A model generated the notes under the pieces. It did no database searches, had not been told where the DNA came from, and saw nothing but the letters and a program-made list of their open reading frames with translations. Below, piece by piece: positions 8,741-16,445 of a stretch of 64,000 nt of DNA. Within the stretch, counting starts at the first letter, position 1; the number at the start of each line of letters is the position of its first letter. This DNA is from Bacteroidota bacterium (GTDB lineage: Bacteria > Bacteroidota > Bacteroidia > Bacteroidales > Prolixibacteraceae), in contig JAJRSD010000107.1 in NCBI GenBank assembly GCA_024278975.1, positions 1 through 64,000 on the forward strand, in the 5' to 3' direction. Both the position numbers and the translations under genes were made by a program.

Positions 8741-10054
8741 TTAGTTAGAAAAGTTTTCGTTGAACAATTTTAAACGCTCTTCAAGTTCTCCAAATTGTTG
8801 GCGCTTTACAAACGAAACACACGCTCTTATTCCCTCTTCGTAACTACCGGTATTATCTAATGCAATGGCACTTATTCCGTAATAGAGTAGGTTTTCTACT
8901 AATTGGTTTCCTGTCATTTTTGGATACGAAATAGTAAAGTAAAACCCATCGGCAATAGGTTTGTCCAAATCTTTCTTATAAACGATACTAAACCCGTTTT
9001 TCAGGAAAAGCTCTTTCATAATTTTTGCTTTTTCGCCATACTCTTTTACGCCTTCAACGAAATTAAATGTGCCCTCGTTGGCAGCTTTAAGCATTGCTGC
9101 AAGTGCCCACTGTGCCGAGTGGCTCGTGCCTGAAGAGATAGAATAAAGTAGCCGTAAAGTTATTGTCGCTCCAAATGTTGTCCCTTTAAACCGCTCTTGT
9201 AAATTAGGGTAATCTCGCTCGTATAACTTGTCTGAAATTGCCATTAAACCGCAACGCTGCCCTGCATACGAGAATATTTTTGAACTGGAGATAAACAGTA
9301 TATAATTATCGGTGTATTTTGCAACTGTTGGTTGAAACGGTGCCTCTCCCGGTTTCGATAAATCGTTTCTGAAATCCATGCCAAAATATGCCAAATCTTC
9401 CATTACAATTATATCGTATTTTGTTGCAAGTTCTCCTATAATTTTTAATTCTTCATCGCTAAAACATATCCACGCCGGGTTGTTTGGATTTGAATAAATT
9501 ATGGAATTTATATTTCCTTTCGAGAGAATCTGTTCCAGTTTTAATCGCAACTTTTCGCCTCTGAAATTAAAAACATCAAAGGTTGCATATTTCAATCCAA
9601 GCACCATCATTTGTTGCTTTTGAACCGGAAATCCGGGGTCGATAAAAAGTGTTGTGTCTTTTTTCTTATCAACATTTCCGGCAGCCATAAAAGCTGCATA
9701 AGTTCCTTGCATAGAGCCAACTGTGGCAATACATCCATTTGCTGACAAATCAATGTCAAGAAAATTTTTAATGAATTTTGAACCCTCTTCCTTGAGTGGT
9801 TTTATTCCATCAACCATTGGGTAGATTGCCGCAACTCCTTTTTTTAGAGCTTCAATTTCAGCATCGACACCAATTTGCGAAGGAGGCAGCCCGGGAATTC
9901 CCATCTCCATTCGAATATATTTCATTCCTGTCTCTTCCTCAACAAGATTAACCAATGCAACTATTTCGCGAATAGATGCTTTGCCAATATCAGGAATTCT
10001 AAGATGTGCAATTTTTGAATCGACAACAGTTTTATCAAAGGGTGAGTTGTTCAT
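8741..10054 (-). CDS. PLP-dependent class I/II aminotransferase, probably aromatic
   Basis: Fold-type I aminotransferase, 437 aa. 'YSNPNNPAW' is the Asn/Pro motif of the class, 'VMEDLAYFGMD' gives the PLP-binding Asp/Tyr, and 'SSSKIFSYAGQRCG' contains the Schiff-base lysine. The variant resembles the aminotransferase found next to prephenate dehydratase in Bacteroidota, where it is thought to transaminate phenylpyruvate or hydroxyphenylpyruvate. Here pheA is one gene away, separated by a flavodoxin. It is followed after 8 bp by the Crp/Fnr gene. Substrate is inferred from context, not from residues. Confidence 0.83.
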   Translation of the reverse strand: MNNSPFDKTVVDSKIAHLRIPDIGKASIREIVALVNLVEEETGMKYIRMEMGIPGLPPSQIGVDAEIEALKKGVAAIYPMVDGIKPLKEEGSKFIKNFLDIDLSANGCIATVGSMQGTYAAFMAAGNVDKKKDTTLFIDPGFPVQKQQMMVLGLKYATFDVFNFRGEKLRLKLEQILSKGNINSIIYSNPNNPAWICFSDEELKIIGELATKYDIIVMEDLAYFGMDFRNDLSKPGEAPFQPTVAKYTDNYILFISSSKIFSYAGQRCGLMAISDKLYERDYPNLQERFKGTTFGATITLRLLYSISSGTSHSAQWALAAMLKAANEGTFNFVEGVKEYGEKAKIMKELFLKNGFSIVYKKDLDKPIADGFYFTISYPKMTGNQLVENLLYYGISAIALDNTGSYEEGIRACVSFVKRQQFGELEERLKLFNENFSN

Positions 10055-10147
10055 TTATGTTCGTTCAAAGTTTCAAGTTTAAAGTGCTTCGTTCAAAGTT
10101 TCTAATTTCGAATACAAGGATTTTGAATAAATACTTAACATTTGAGA

Positions 10148-10225
10148 ACGTCATTCCGTTCGTCAATTGCACAATTCGGAATCTATTTAGATTTACAAGA
10201 TGCTGAAATAAATTCAGCATGACGT
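10148..10225. repeat. Dispersed palindromic intergenic repeat, copy 1
   Basis: A 78-bp element with inverted ends ACGTCAT and ATGACGT and an inner hairpin (ATGCTGAA-taa-ATTCAGCAT). It lies between the flavodoxin and aminotransferase genes. Related copies occur at 31876-31952 and, degraded, at 51831-51874. Confidence 0.65.
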
Positions 10226-10251
10226 ACTATTGTTTTATTTTGCCTGATCTA

Positions 10252-10776
10252 TTAAAATCCGAAATCAGGTTTTAGTATTTCCATCCAGCCGGCTACTCTT
10301 TCGTCGGTTAATTCGGGTTCGAAATCTTCGTCTATTGGCAAGCCGATAAACATTCCATCAATAACAGCTTCCGATTCGTCGAATTCGTAGCCATCAGTAC
10401 TTACCGGTCCTATTAATACTGCTCCGTTTGCCATCAGCTTTTTCCCAACTAAACCAATGTGGTCAACAAAACCATGCGAATATGTAACATGGTCGCCCAA
10501 ACCAAAAATAGCTACTTTTTTTGCAGCAAAATCTGTTTTTTCGATTTCGGGTAAAAACTTAGCCCAGTCGTTATTGGAAAATTCTGAATCCCAGGTATCA
10601 TTCCCAACGGTTGAAGCGCCAAAAATTATTTTATCAAATTTCTCTAAATCTGTAACTGTGGCATCTTTAACAGCTACCATTTCTACTTTATCATCGCCAA
10701 TAATATCTTTGATTTTATCAGCTACGCGGTTTACCGCACCACCAAGCGGGCCATAAAAAATTGCTATTTTACTCAT
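10252..10776 (-). CDS. fldA: Flavodoxin
   Basis: A 174-aa long-chain flavodoxin. It starts with the FMN phosphate loop 'IAIFYGPLGGAVNRVADKI', has the 50s loop 'GASTVGNDTW' and the 90s loop 'GLGDHVTYSHGF'. The phosphate loop lacks the usual T/S-x-T pattern (G-P-L-G-G-A here), a small deviation. It carries single electrons in place of ferredoxin and could accept electrons from the 2-oxoacid oxidoreductase encoded downstream. It starts 15 bp after pheA, so it is probably co-transcribed. Confidence 0.9.
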   Translation of the reverse strand: MSKIAIFYGPLGGAVNRVADKIKDIIGDDKVEMVAVKDATVTDLEKFDKIIFGASTVGNDTWDSEFSNNDWAKFLPEIEKTDFAAKKVAIFGLGDHVTYSHGFVDHIGLVGKKLMANGAVLIGPVSTDGYEFDESEAVIDGMFIGLPIDEDFEPELTDERVAGWMEILKPDFGF

Positions 10777-10791
10777 ATTATATATATTTTG

Positions 10792-11628
10792 TTATTGATT
10801 ATGAATTCCTATTTCGCCACGCGTGTATTCTCCTAATATAGAAAGACTTGACGCGCTCTTTAAAACCTGATGAATTGCATTGTCGTAATTTTCAGATTTA
10901 TCCCACTCAATATCTACATGGAATGTATATTCGTTGGGTTTCCCAATTTTAGGAACCGACTGTATTTTTGTGAGGTTGATTTTATTCTCTGCGAATGTAT
11001 TAAGCACTTTTGCCAGCGCTCCATGAAAATGACCTACCTCGAAACATACCGACGCTTTGTTAGTTCCTTTCGTGGGATTTCCGTGTTTAGATAGAATTAG
11101 AAACCGTGTGTAATTCTTTTTGTTAGTTTCAATTCCGGTTTCCAAAATATTGAGCCCATATAATTCTGCTGACCGTAAATTACCGATTGCGGCTGCATCA
11201 TTCATTTTTTCGTCAGTAATATATTTCGAAGAAGCGGCTGTGTCCATAGATTCGTGCAGTTTGGCATTTGGAAAATATTTCTCAATATATTCCATACTCT
11301 GCTGAAGAGCAATTGGATGCGAATAAATATCGACAATATCTTTCGGTTTAACACCCGGTACTACCAATAAATTCATTTGAATATGTAGATAAATTTCTCC
11401 AATAATTCGTAAATGATAATCACGGATAAGTTGATAGTTTTTTAATAAACTTCCTGCAATTGAATTTTCTATGGCCATCACTGCAATGTCAACATCATCG
11501 TTGTCGATAAGTTCGCAAACTGTTGTAAAGGTTTTACATTCAACAATTTCTATCTCTTCTTTAAAATAATTATGTGCCGCATCTTCATGAAAAGAGCCGG
11601 CTATTCCTTGTATTGCAATACGCTTCAT
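10792..11628 (-). CDS. pheA: Prephenate dehydratase
   Basis: Monofunctional prephenate dehydratase, 278 aa, converting prephenate to phenylpyruvate in phenylalanine synthesis. The catalytic half (about 1-185) shows 'IQGIAGSFHEDAA', 'AIENSIAGSLLKNY' and the catalytic Thr in 'NYTRFLIL'. A C-terminal ACT domain (about 195-270) has 'GALAKVLNTF', used for phenylalanine feedback. The usual 'ESRP' motif of that domain reads 'QSVP' here, so feedback sensitivity may differ. There is no chorismate mutase domain. The gene is transcribed with flavodoxin and lies 83 bp behind the ACT protein. Confidence 0.92.
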   Translation of the reverse strand: MKRIAIQGIAGSFHEDAAHNYFKEEIEIVECKTFTTVCELIDNDDVDIAVMAIENSIAGSLLKNYQLIRDYHLRIIGEIYLHIQMNLLVVPGVKPKDIVDIYSHPIALQQSMEYIEKYFPNAKLHESMDTAASSKYITDEKMNDAAAIGNLRSAELYGLNILETGIETNKKNYTRFLILSKHGNPTKGTNKASVCFEVGHFHGALAKVLNTFAENKINLTKIQSVPKIGKPNEYTFHVDIEWDKSENYDNAIHQVLKSASSLSILGEYTRGEIGIHNQ

Positions 11629-11711
11629 TCAATTTTTTTTTTGAGAATCCAAAGATATAAATTCTATGGTTCTTAAATATGGAAACTGTTGGTTTTCCTG
11701 AAATTTATTAC

Positions 11712-12131
11712 TTAAAGTTCATTAGTCAACTTTAAACTGTTTTCATGATTTTGTAGAATATCCATGCATTTAACAATGTCAACCGGACGGATTACAGTAA
11801 CTGCCTCATTTTTGTTCATGCTAAATGCATACATATATTCTATGAAAATTCCTTCAGAATTTAGGAGTCCGATTAAATTAACCAATGCGCCGGGTTCATT
11901 TGCTGTTTTCACTAAAACCACATCGGTAGTTTGTGCCGAAAACTGATTTTGTTTAAGTATGTCGATGGTTTTTTCGGGGTTAGAAACAATCAGCCTTAAA
12001 ATTCCGAAATCGGAAGTGTCGGCGATTGTAAATGCCGAGATATTTATTTTAGCTTCTCCAAGAATATTTATCACTTCGTTTAGTCGTCCCGATTTGTTTT
12101 CCAGAAAAATAGAAACTTGTTTTGTTATCAT
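11712..12131 (-). CDS. Tandem ACT-domain protein
   Basis: A 139-aa protein made of two ACT domains (about 1-68 and 70-135): 'VSIFLENKSGRLNEVINIL' and 'TANEPGALVNLIGLLNSEG'. ACT pairs bind amino acids and regulate enzymes. This type commonly sits directly behind phenylacetate-CoA ligase in anaerobes and is often mislabelled as an acetolactate synthase regulatory subunit. Here the gap to the ligase is 5 bp. Sensing of an aromatic amino acid is an inference from the neighbours. Confidence 0.85.
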   Translation of the reverse strand: MITKQVSIFLENKSGRLNEVINILGEAKINISAFTIADTSDFGILRLIVSNPEKTIDILKQNQFSAQTTDVVLVKTANEPGALVNLIGLLNSEGIFIEYMYAFSMNKNEAVTVIRPVDIVKCMDILQNHENSLKLTNEL

Positions 12132-12136
12132 TTTTT

Positions 12137-13435
12137 TTAGATTTTACGATTATCAATTACTCTTTTAGATTTGCCGGCAGTGCGCTCAATTGTCTTAGGT
12201 TCAACAAGTTTAACGTTTACCGAAATGCCAAGTGTATTCTGGATATTTTGCGTTATCTTCTTTTTAAGAGCTTCCAGTACGCGAATTTCGTCGGAAAAGA
12301 ATTGTTCCTGAACTTCGACCATAACTTCTAAAATATCGAGTGTTCCTTCGCGCTCAACAATTAACAGATAGTGTGGTTCTGTTTCGCTCATTTCGAGCAA
12401 TACACTTTCTATTTGCGATGGGAAAACATTTACTCCTCTTATAATAAGCATATCATCACTGCGTCCCATACATTTTTCCATGCGTACCAATGTTCTGCCA
12501 CAGGTGCATTTGTCGTAAATCAGGCGGGTTAAATCGCGTGTACGATATCTGATTATTGGAATTCCCTCTTTTGTAACTGTTGTAAAAACTAACTCTCCAA
12601 TTTCTCCGTGTGGTACAGGCTCCAGAGTTTCGGGGTGAATAATTTCGGGAATAAAGTGGTCTTCGTTTATGTGCATTCCCGCTTGTTCTTCACATTCGCA
12701 AGATACTCCCGGACCAACAATTTCGCTTAACCCGTAAATATCAATCGCTTTAATTTTTAGTTTCGATTCAATCTCTTTGCGCATATTTTCGCTCCATGGT
12801 TCGGCTCCAAATATTCCAACTTTTAAATTTAACGATTCCGGATCGATACCTTTTTCTTTCATCACTTCGGCCAAAAATAGTGCATACGAAGGAGTGCAGG
12901 CAATTACTGTTGTCCCAAAATCCTGCATCAGTTGTAACTGTTTCTGAGTATTTCCTCCTGAAATTGGAATTACCGTTGCGCCGAGGTTTTCTGTTCCGTA
13001 GTGCATTCCCAAACCTCCGGTAAACAGCCCGTAACCGTACGCAACCTGTACAATATCGTTTTGATGAACACCTGCCATGCAAAGTGTGCGGGTTACAACT
13101 TCTGCCCACATATTCAAGTCGTTGCGGGTGTAGCCAACAACCGTTGGTTTGCCGGTTGTTCCCGAACTTGCATGAACTCTGACAATTTCGCTCATCGGAA
13201 CGGTAAACATTCCAAACGGGTAGTTGTCGCGCAAATCGCTTTTTTCGGTAAAGGGCAATTTCGAAATGTCATCAATACTTTTTATATCGGCCGGAACCAG
13301 CCCTTTCTCCTGCATTTTTGCTCGGTAACTTGGTATGTTATGATATACTCTTTCTACCGTTTTTGCTAATCTTTCTGATTGAATTGTTGACATATCCTCG
13401 CGCGAGGCACACTCAATCACTTTATTCCAAATCAT
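12137..13435 (-). CDS. paaK: Phenylacetate-CoA ligase
   Basis: AMP-forming aryl-acid CoA ligase, 432 aa. '[19 protein letters not shown]' is the phosphate-binding loop of the PaaK family, '[12 protein letters not shown]' the adenylation motif, and '[16 protein letters not shown]' the hinge before the C-terminal domain with its catalytic lysine. It makes arylacetyl-CoA from phenylacetate or indoleacetate. No aerobic paa ring-hydroxylation genes are present, so the CoA thioester more likely feeds an oxidoreductase, either for anaerobic degradation or for reductive carboxylation back to the aromatic amino acid. It is flanked on both sides by ACT proteins. Confidence 0.93.
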   Translation of the reverse strand: MIWNKVIECASREDMSTIQSERLAKTVERVYHNIPSYRAKMQEKGLVPADIKSIDDISKLPFTEKSDLRDNYPFGMFTVPMSEIVRVHASSGTTGKPTVVGYTRNDLNMWAEVVTRTLCMAGVHQNDIVQVAYGYGLFTGGLGMHYGTENLGATVIPISGGNTQKQLQLMQDFGTTVIACTPSYALFLAEVMKEKGIDPESLNLKVGIFGAEPWSENMRKEIESKLKIKAIDIYGLSEIVGPGVSCECEEQAGMHINEDHFIPEIIHPETLEPVPHGEIGELVFTTVTKEGIPIIRYRTRDLTRLIYDKCTCGRTLVRMEKCMGRSDDMLIIRGVNVFPSQIESVLLEMSETEPHYLLIVEREGTLDILEVMVEVQEQFFSDEIRVLEALKKKITQNIQNTLGISVNVKLVEPKTIERTAGKSKRVIDNRKI

Positions 13436-13509
13436 TTAAATAATTTTATGTAAAACTTAGGATTACTATTCTATTTATATTAACACTTGCTCTGGCAAAG
13501 AAATAATTT

Positions 13510-13941
13510 TTACCTGCCGTAAACAACTTTATCATCCAGAACTTTTACTCCACTAACTTCAAGTCTTCTTGTTGCTTCTAAAACATCTGGTACTTCTAAA
13601 ATTAAAATTGCCATTTTAGTTTCCGAAATAAGGCGACTGTATGCACTTTCAATATGAATTCCGGCACGGGCAATTTCAATAAGTAACTCATCCAATCCCC
13701 CGGATTCATCTTTCATTTCAAGTGCAATTACTTCGCGTAACGAAACAGAATTTTCTTGGTCGGAAAGTATCTTGTATGCTTTTTCCGGTTGATCGACCAA
13801 AAGTTTAACTACACCCCAGCCCTGATAAATATTCATAAGTGTCATCGACCGAATATTAATTTTCTCATCCTTCAAAACATTTGTAATAACTTCGAAATGA
13901 GTTATTTTATTTTTCAGGAAAACAGATATTTCAAATGCCAT
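13510..13941 (-). CDS. Tandem ACT-domain protein, paralogue
   Basis: A 143-aa double ACT protein: first domain 'EISVFLKNKITHFEVITNVL', second 'DESGGLDELLIEIARAGIHI'. It is a diverged paralogue of the ACT protein on the other side of phenylacetate-CoA ligase and is the first gene of the co-oriented minus-strand block. The first domain lacks the glycine usual at the ligand turn (N-K-I-T in place of K-P-G-x), so the two domains may have different ligand affinity. Ligand and partner are unknown. Confidence 0.8.
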   Translation of the reverse strand: MAFEISVFLKNKITHFEVITNVLKDEKINIRSMTLMNIYQGWGVVKLLVDQPEKAYKILSDQENSVSLREVIALEMKDESGGLDELLIEIARAGIHIESAYSRLISETKMAILILEVPDVLEATRRLEVSGVKVLDDKVVYGR

Positions 13942-14086
13942 GTTTTTTTTTTTATGAAAAGAGTTCAGATAAATTAAATAGTCTTATTCGTAAAAATAGT
14001 AGTTATTTTTAAATTGTAGATATATCGAAACCAAATTTCCCAATTAAATTAATTATTCTTTTAAATGAATATCTGCGAACCTACCA

Positions 14087-14108
14087 TGAAAAGTCATCAG
14101 ATGACTAA
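14087..14108. repeat. Palindromic intergenic repeat AGTCATC-A-GATGACT, copy 1
   Basis: TGAAAAGTCATCAGATGACT contains a perfect 7-1-7 palindrome. An 18-bp identical match occurs at 30897-30914 in another intergenic region. Confidence 0.55.
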
Positions 14109-14257
14109 GTTTCTGTTTTTTTACTTTTCGGAGATGACTCAAAAATAGTATTGTGTAGTTATAACTTCATTATTTATTTTCTTTCAAGAAGCATTTTTTA
14201 CATTATTATTTATTTTCAATATAAATAGATGATTCACAAAAATCATTCTACTTGTAT

Positions 14258-14273
14258 TGTAACATCTGTTACA
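14258..14273. promoter_or_regulatory. Crp/Fnr-type operator candidate upstream of nrfHA
   Basis: TGTAACA-TC-TGTTACA is a perfect 7-bp inverted repeat with a 2-bp centre, 56 bp before the nrfH start. Size and symmetry fit a Crp/Fnr-family (nitrosative or anaerobic stress) binding site. Which regulator binds is unknown. Confidence 0.6.
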
Positions 14274-14329
14274 TTTTTATGGTATAAATAACTCAATATT
14301 TATTGTGTAATTAAAACCGATTTCAAACT

Positions 14330-14905
14330 ATGTTACGAAAACTACTTCCTCCTGCGAAATGGAGACTTCCCGTAATGGTAATTTCAAGTATATTTTTGGG
14401 TGTTGTATTGTTTCTTCTATACGTTTCAAAAGCATATTCTTATCTTTCCGATAATCCTAAAACATGTATGAATTGTCATATTATGGCTCCTCAATTTGCA
14501 ACGTGGAATCATAGTTCTCATCGCGAAGCGGCAAATTGTAACGACTGTCATGTTCCTCATAATAATGTGTTTAACAAATATTATTTTAAGGCAAAGGATG
14601 GAATGAGGCATGCAACAATTTTTACACTTAGAAAAGAGCCTCAGGTAATTTTTATTCGTAAAGAAGGTTCCGAAGTGGTTCATAATAATTGTATTCGCTG
14701 TCATTCTAAACTACTTACCAACCCGCAACTTTTGTCGAATGTTGAGGCTCACCAGGCACACCGCGAAGATAGGAAATGCTGGGAGTGTCATCGTGAAGTT
14801 CCGCATGGCCGGGTTAATAGTTTATCGAGTGTTCCCAATGCGCGGGTTCCGCTTCCCGAAAGTCCTGTTCCGTTGTGGATAAAGAAATATATTAATAACA
14901 AATAA
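14330..14905 (+). CDS. nrfH: Cytochrome c nitrite reductase small subunit (tetraheme quinol dehydrogenase)
   Basis: NapC/NirT-family membrane-anchored tetraheme cytochrome, 191 aa. One N-terminal membrane helix (about 14-34) is followed by four CXXCH heme sites: CMNCH (46-50), CNDCH (70-74), CIRCH (121-125) and CWECH (150-154). It oxidises menaquinol and passes electrons to NrfA in the periplasm. It starts the operon, with nrfA 12 bp downstream. The count and spacing of hemes match NrfH rather than pentaheme NapC-like proteins. Expression is probably under the Crp/Fnr-like palindrome at 14258. Confidence 0.95.
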   Translation: MLRKLLPPAKWRLPVMVISSIFLGVVLFLLYVSKAYSYLSDNPKTCMNCHIMAPQFATWNHSSHREAANCNDCHVPHNNVFNKYYFKAKDGMRHATIFTLRKEPQVIFIRKEGSEVVHNNCIRCHSKLLTNPQLLSNVEAHQAHREDRKCWECHREVPHGRVNSLSSVPNARVPLPESPVPLWIKKYINNK

Positions 14906-14917
14906 TACTACTTACAA

Positions 14918-16435
14918 ATGAGTTCAAATTTAAAAATTACCGAAAAACGTCCATGGTTAGCATGGATTCTATTTTTAGCAACTGTGGTTGTTGTGTTCAT
15001 TCTTGGTATTCTCGCCTCATCGATTGTGGAGCGACGTGCAGAAGCTGCATATGTTAATGTTCCGAAAAATAAAATTGGTGCTTTCGAGCCAAGAAATGAA
15101 GTGTGGGGAGAGAATTATCCCCGCGAGTTTCAGTCGTATTACGGAACTGCCGATACATCTTTTAAAAGCAAGTATAACGGAAATGCGATGATTGACATGT
15201 TAGAAGTTGACCCGCGACTTGTTGTGCTATGGGCAGGATACGGTTTTGCAAAAGATTATAATCAGGGGCGGGGGCATTATTATGCAATAAGCGATGTTCA
15301 GAAAACTTTGAGAACCGGTAGTCCAAAATCAAAAACTGATGGTCCGATGCCGGCAACATGTATGACATGTAAAAGTCCGGATGTTCCGCGTTTGATGAAC
15401 GAAAAAGGGGTTGCTCAATTTTATACCGGAAAGTGGGCAGGCTTAGTATCCGAAGTTGTAAACCCAATTGGTTGCGGCGATTGTCACGACCCTGAAACAA
15501 TGAACCTTACAATAACGCGCCCCGCCTTGGTGGAAGCATTCGAAAGAAATGGTAAAGACATAACAAAAGCCAGTCATCAGGAGATGCGTAGTTTGGTTTG
15601 CGCACAATGCCATGTTGAATATTATTTTGATAAAACCGTTGCAGAAGGTGCTAATTATTTAACCTTTCCGTGGGATAACGGACTTACAGTTGAGGGAATG
15701 GAAGAGTATTACGATGAGATAGAATTTAAAGACTGGACTCACTCTGTTAGTAAAGCCCCGATGTTAAAAACACAGCATCCCGGTTACGAAATGTATCTAA
15801 CAGGAATTCATGCACAGCGCGGAGTTTCGTGTGCCGACTGCCACATGCCATATAAAAGTGAGGGGGGACAAAAATTTACAGACCATAAAATGCAGTCGCC
15901 TTTAAACAATATTGCTAACTCTTGCCAGGTTTGCCACCGCGAAGAGAGTAAAACGCTGATGGAAAATGTTTATGAACGGCAGGATAAAATACTTGAAAAC
16001 CGCGATCAATTGGAGATTTTGATAGTTCGTGCGCATGTTGAAGCAAAAAAAGCATGGGAACTTGGAGCTACGGAAACACAAATGAAAGATATTTTGATGG
16101 GAATACGACATTCGCAGTGGCGTTGGGATTATGTTGCAGCAAGTCATGGAGGTTCGTTTCACTCGCCCATTGAATCTGGCAGGATTCTTTCTTCGGGAAT
16201 TACAATTGTACAGGAAACAAGGTTGAAGCTGGCTCGTTTGTTTGCCGAATTAGGTTTTAACGAAGAGGTGCCTTATCCTGATATTTCAACAAAAGCAAAA
16301 GCCCAAAAATTTATTGGGTTAGATATGGATAAGTTAAACTCAGATAAAAAAGATTTCCTGAAAGATGTATTGCCCGGGTGGATGAAAGAGGCAGAAGAAA
16401 GAGAAAAAACTTATGATGTTACTGTTGAAAAATAA
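14918..16435 (+). CDS. nrfA: Ammonia-forming cytochrome c nitrite reductase
   Basis: Pentaheme nitrite reductase, 505 aa, reducing nitrite to ammonium with six electrons in the periplasm. It carries the diagnostic active-site heme motif CMTCK (148-152) with lysine in place of histidine, plus CXXCH sites at 186, 228, 305 and 336. 'CHVEYYF' and 'TQHPGYEMY' supply the conserved Tyr and His around the active heme. An N-terminal hydrophobic segment (about 13-34) acts as signal anchor or signal peptide. It pairs with nrfH directly upstream. No dedicated heme lyase gene lies in this window. Confidence 0.96.
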   Translation: MSSNLKITEKRPWLAWILFLATVVVVFILGILASSIVERRAEAAYVNVPKNKIGAFEPRNEVWGENYPREFQSYYGTADTSFKSKYNGNAMIDMLEVDPRLVVLWAGYGFAKDYNQGRGHYYAISDVQKTLRTGSPKSKTDGPMPATCMTCKSPDVPRLMNEKGVAQFYTGKWAGLVSEVVNPIGCGDCHDPETMNLTITRPALVEAFERNGKDITKASHQEMRSLVCAQCHVEYYFDKTVAEGANYLTFPWDNGLTVEGMEEYYDEIEFKDWTHSVSKAPMLKTQHPGYEMYLTGIHAQRGVSCADCHMPYKSEGGQKFTDHKMQSPLNNIANSCQVCHREESKTLMENVYERQDKILENRDQLEILIVRAHVEAKKAWELGATETQMKDILMGIRHSQWRWDYVAASHGGSFHSPIESGRILSSGITIVQETRLKLARLFAELGFNEEVPYPDISTKAKAQKFIGLDMDKLNSDKKDFLKDVLPGWMKEAEEREKTYDVTVEK

Positions 16436-16445
16436 AAATACAAAA

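Larger units (their letters stand above)
13942..14329. other. Divergent intergenic region upstream of nrfH
   Basis: A 388-bp AT-rich spacer between the ACT gene (minus) and nrfH (plus). It contains a 15-bp palindrome repeat near 14094, a facing ACTTTTC arm (14123-14129) and the regulatory palindrome at 14258. No ORF is supported. Confidence 0.6.

Noticed and set aside
14179-14194. 16-bp match (TTTCTTTCAAGAAGCA) between the nrfH upstream region and the nested-hairpin element near 24137
   Set aside because: AT-rich and partly palindromic; a match of this size is plausible by chance and the flanks do not align.
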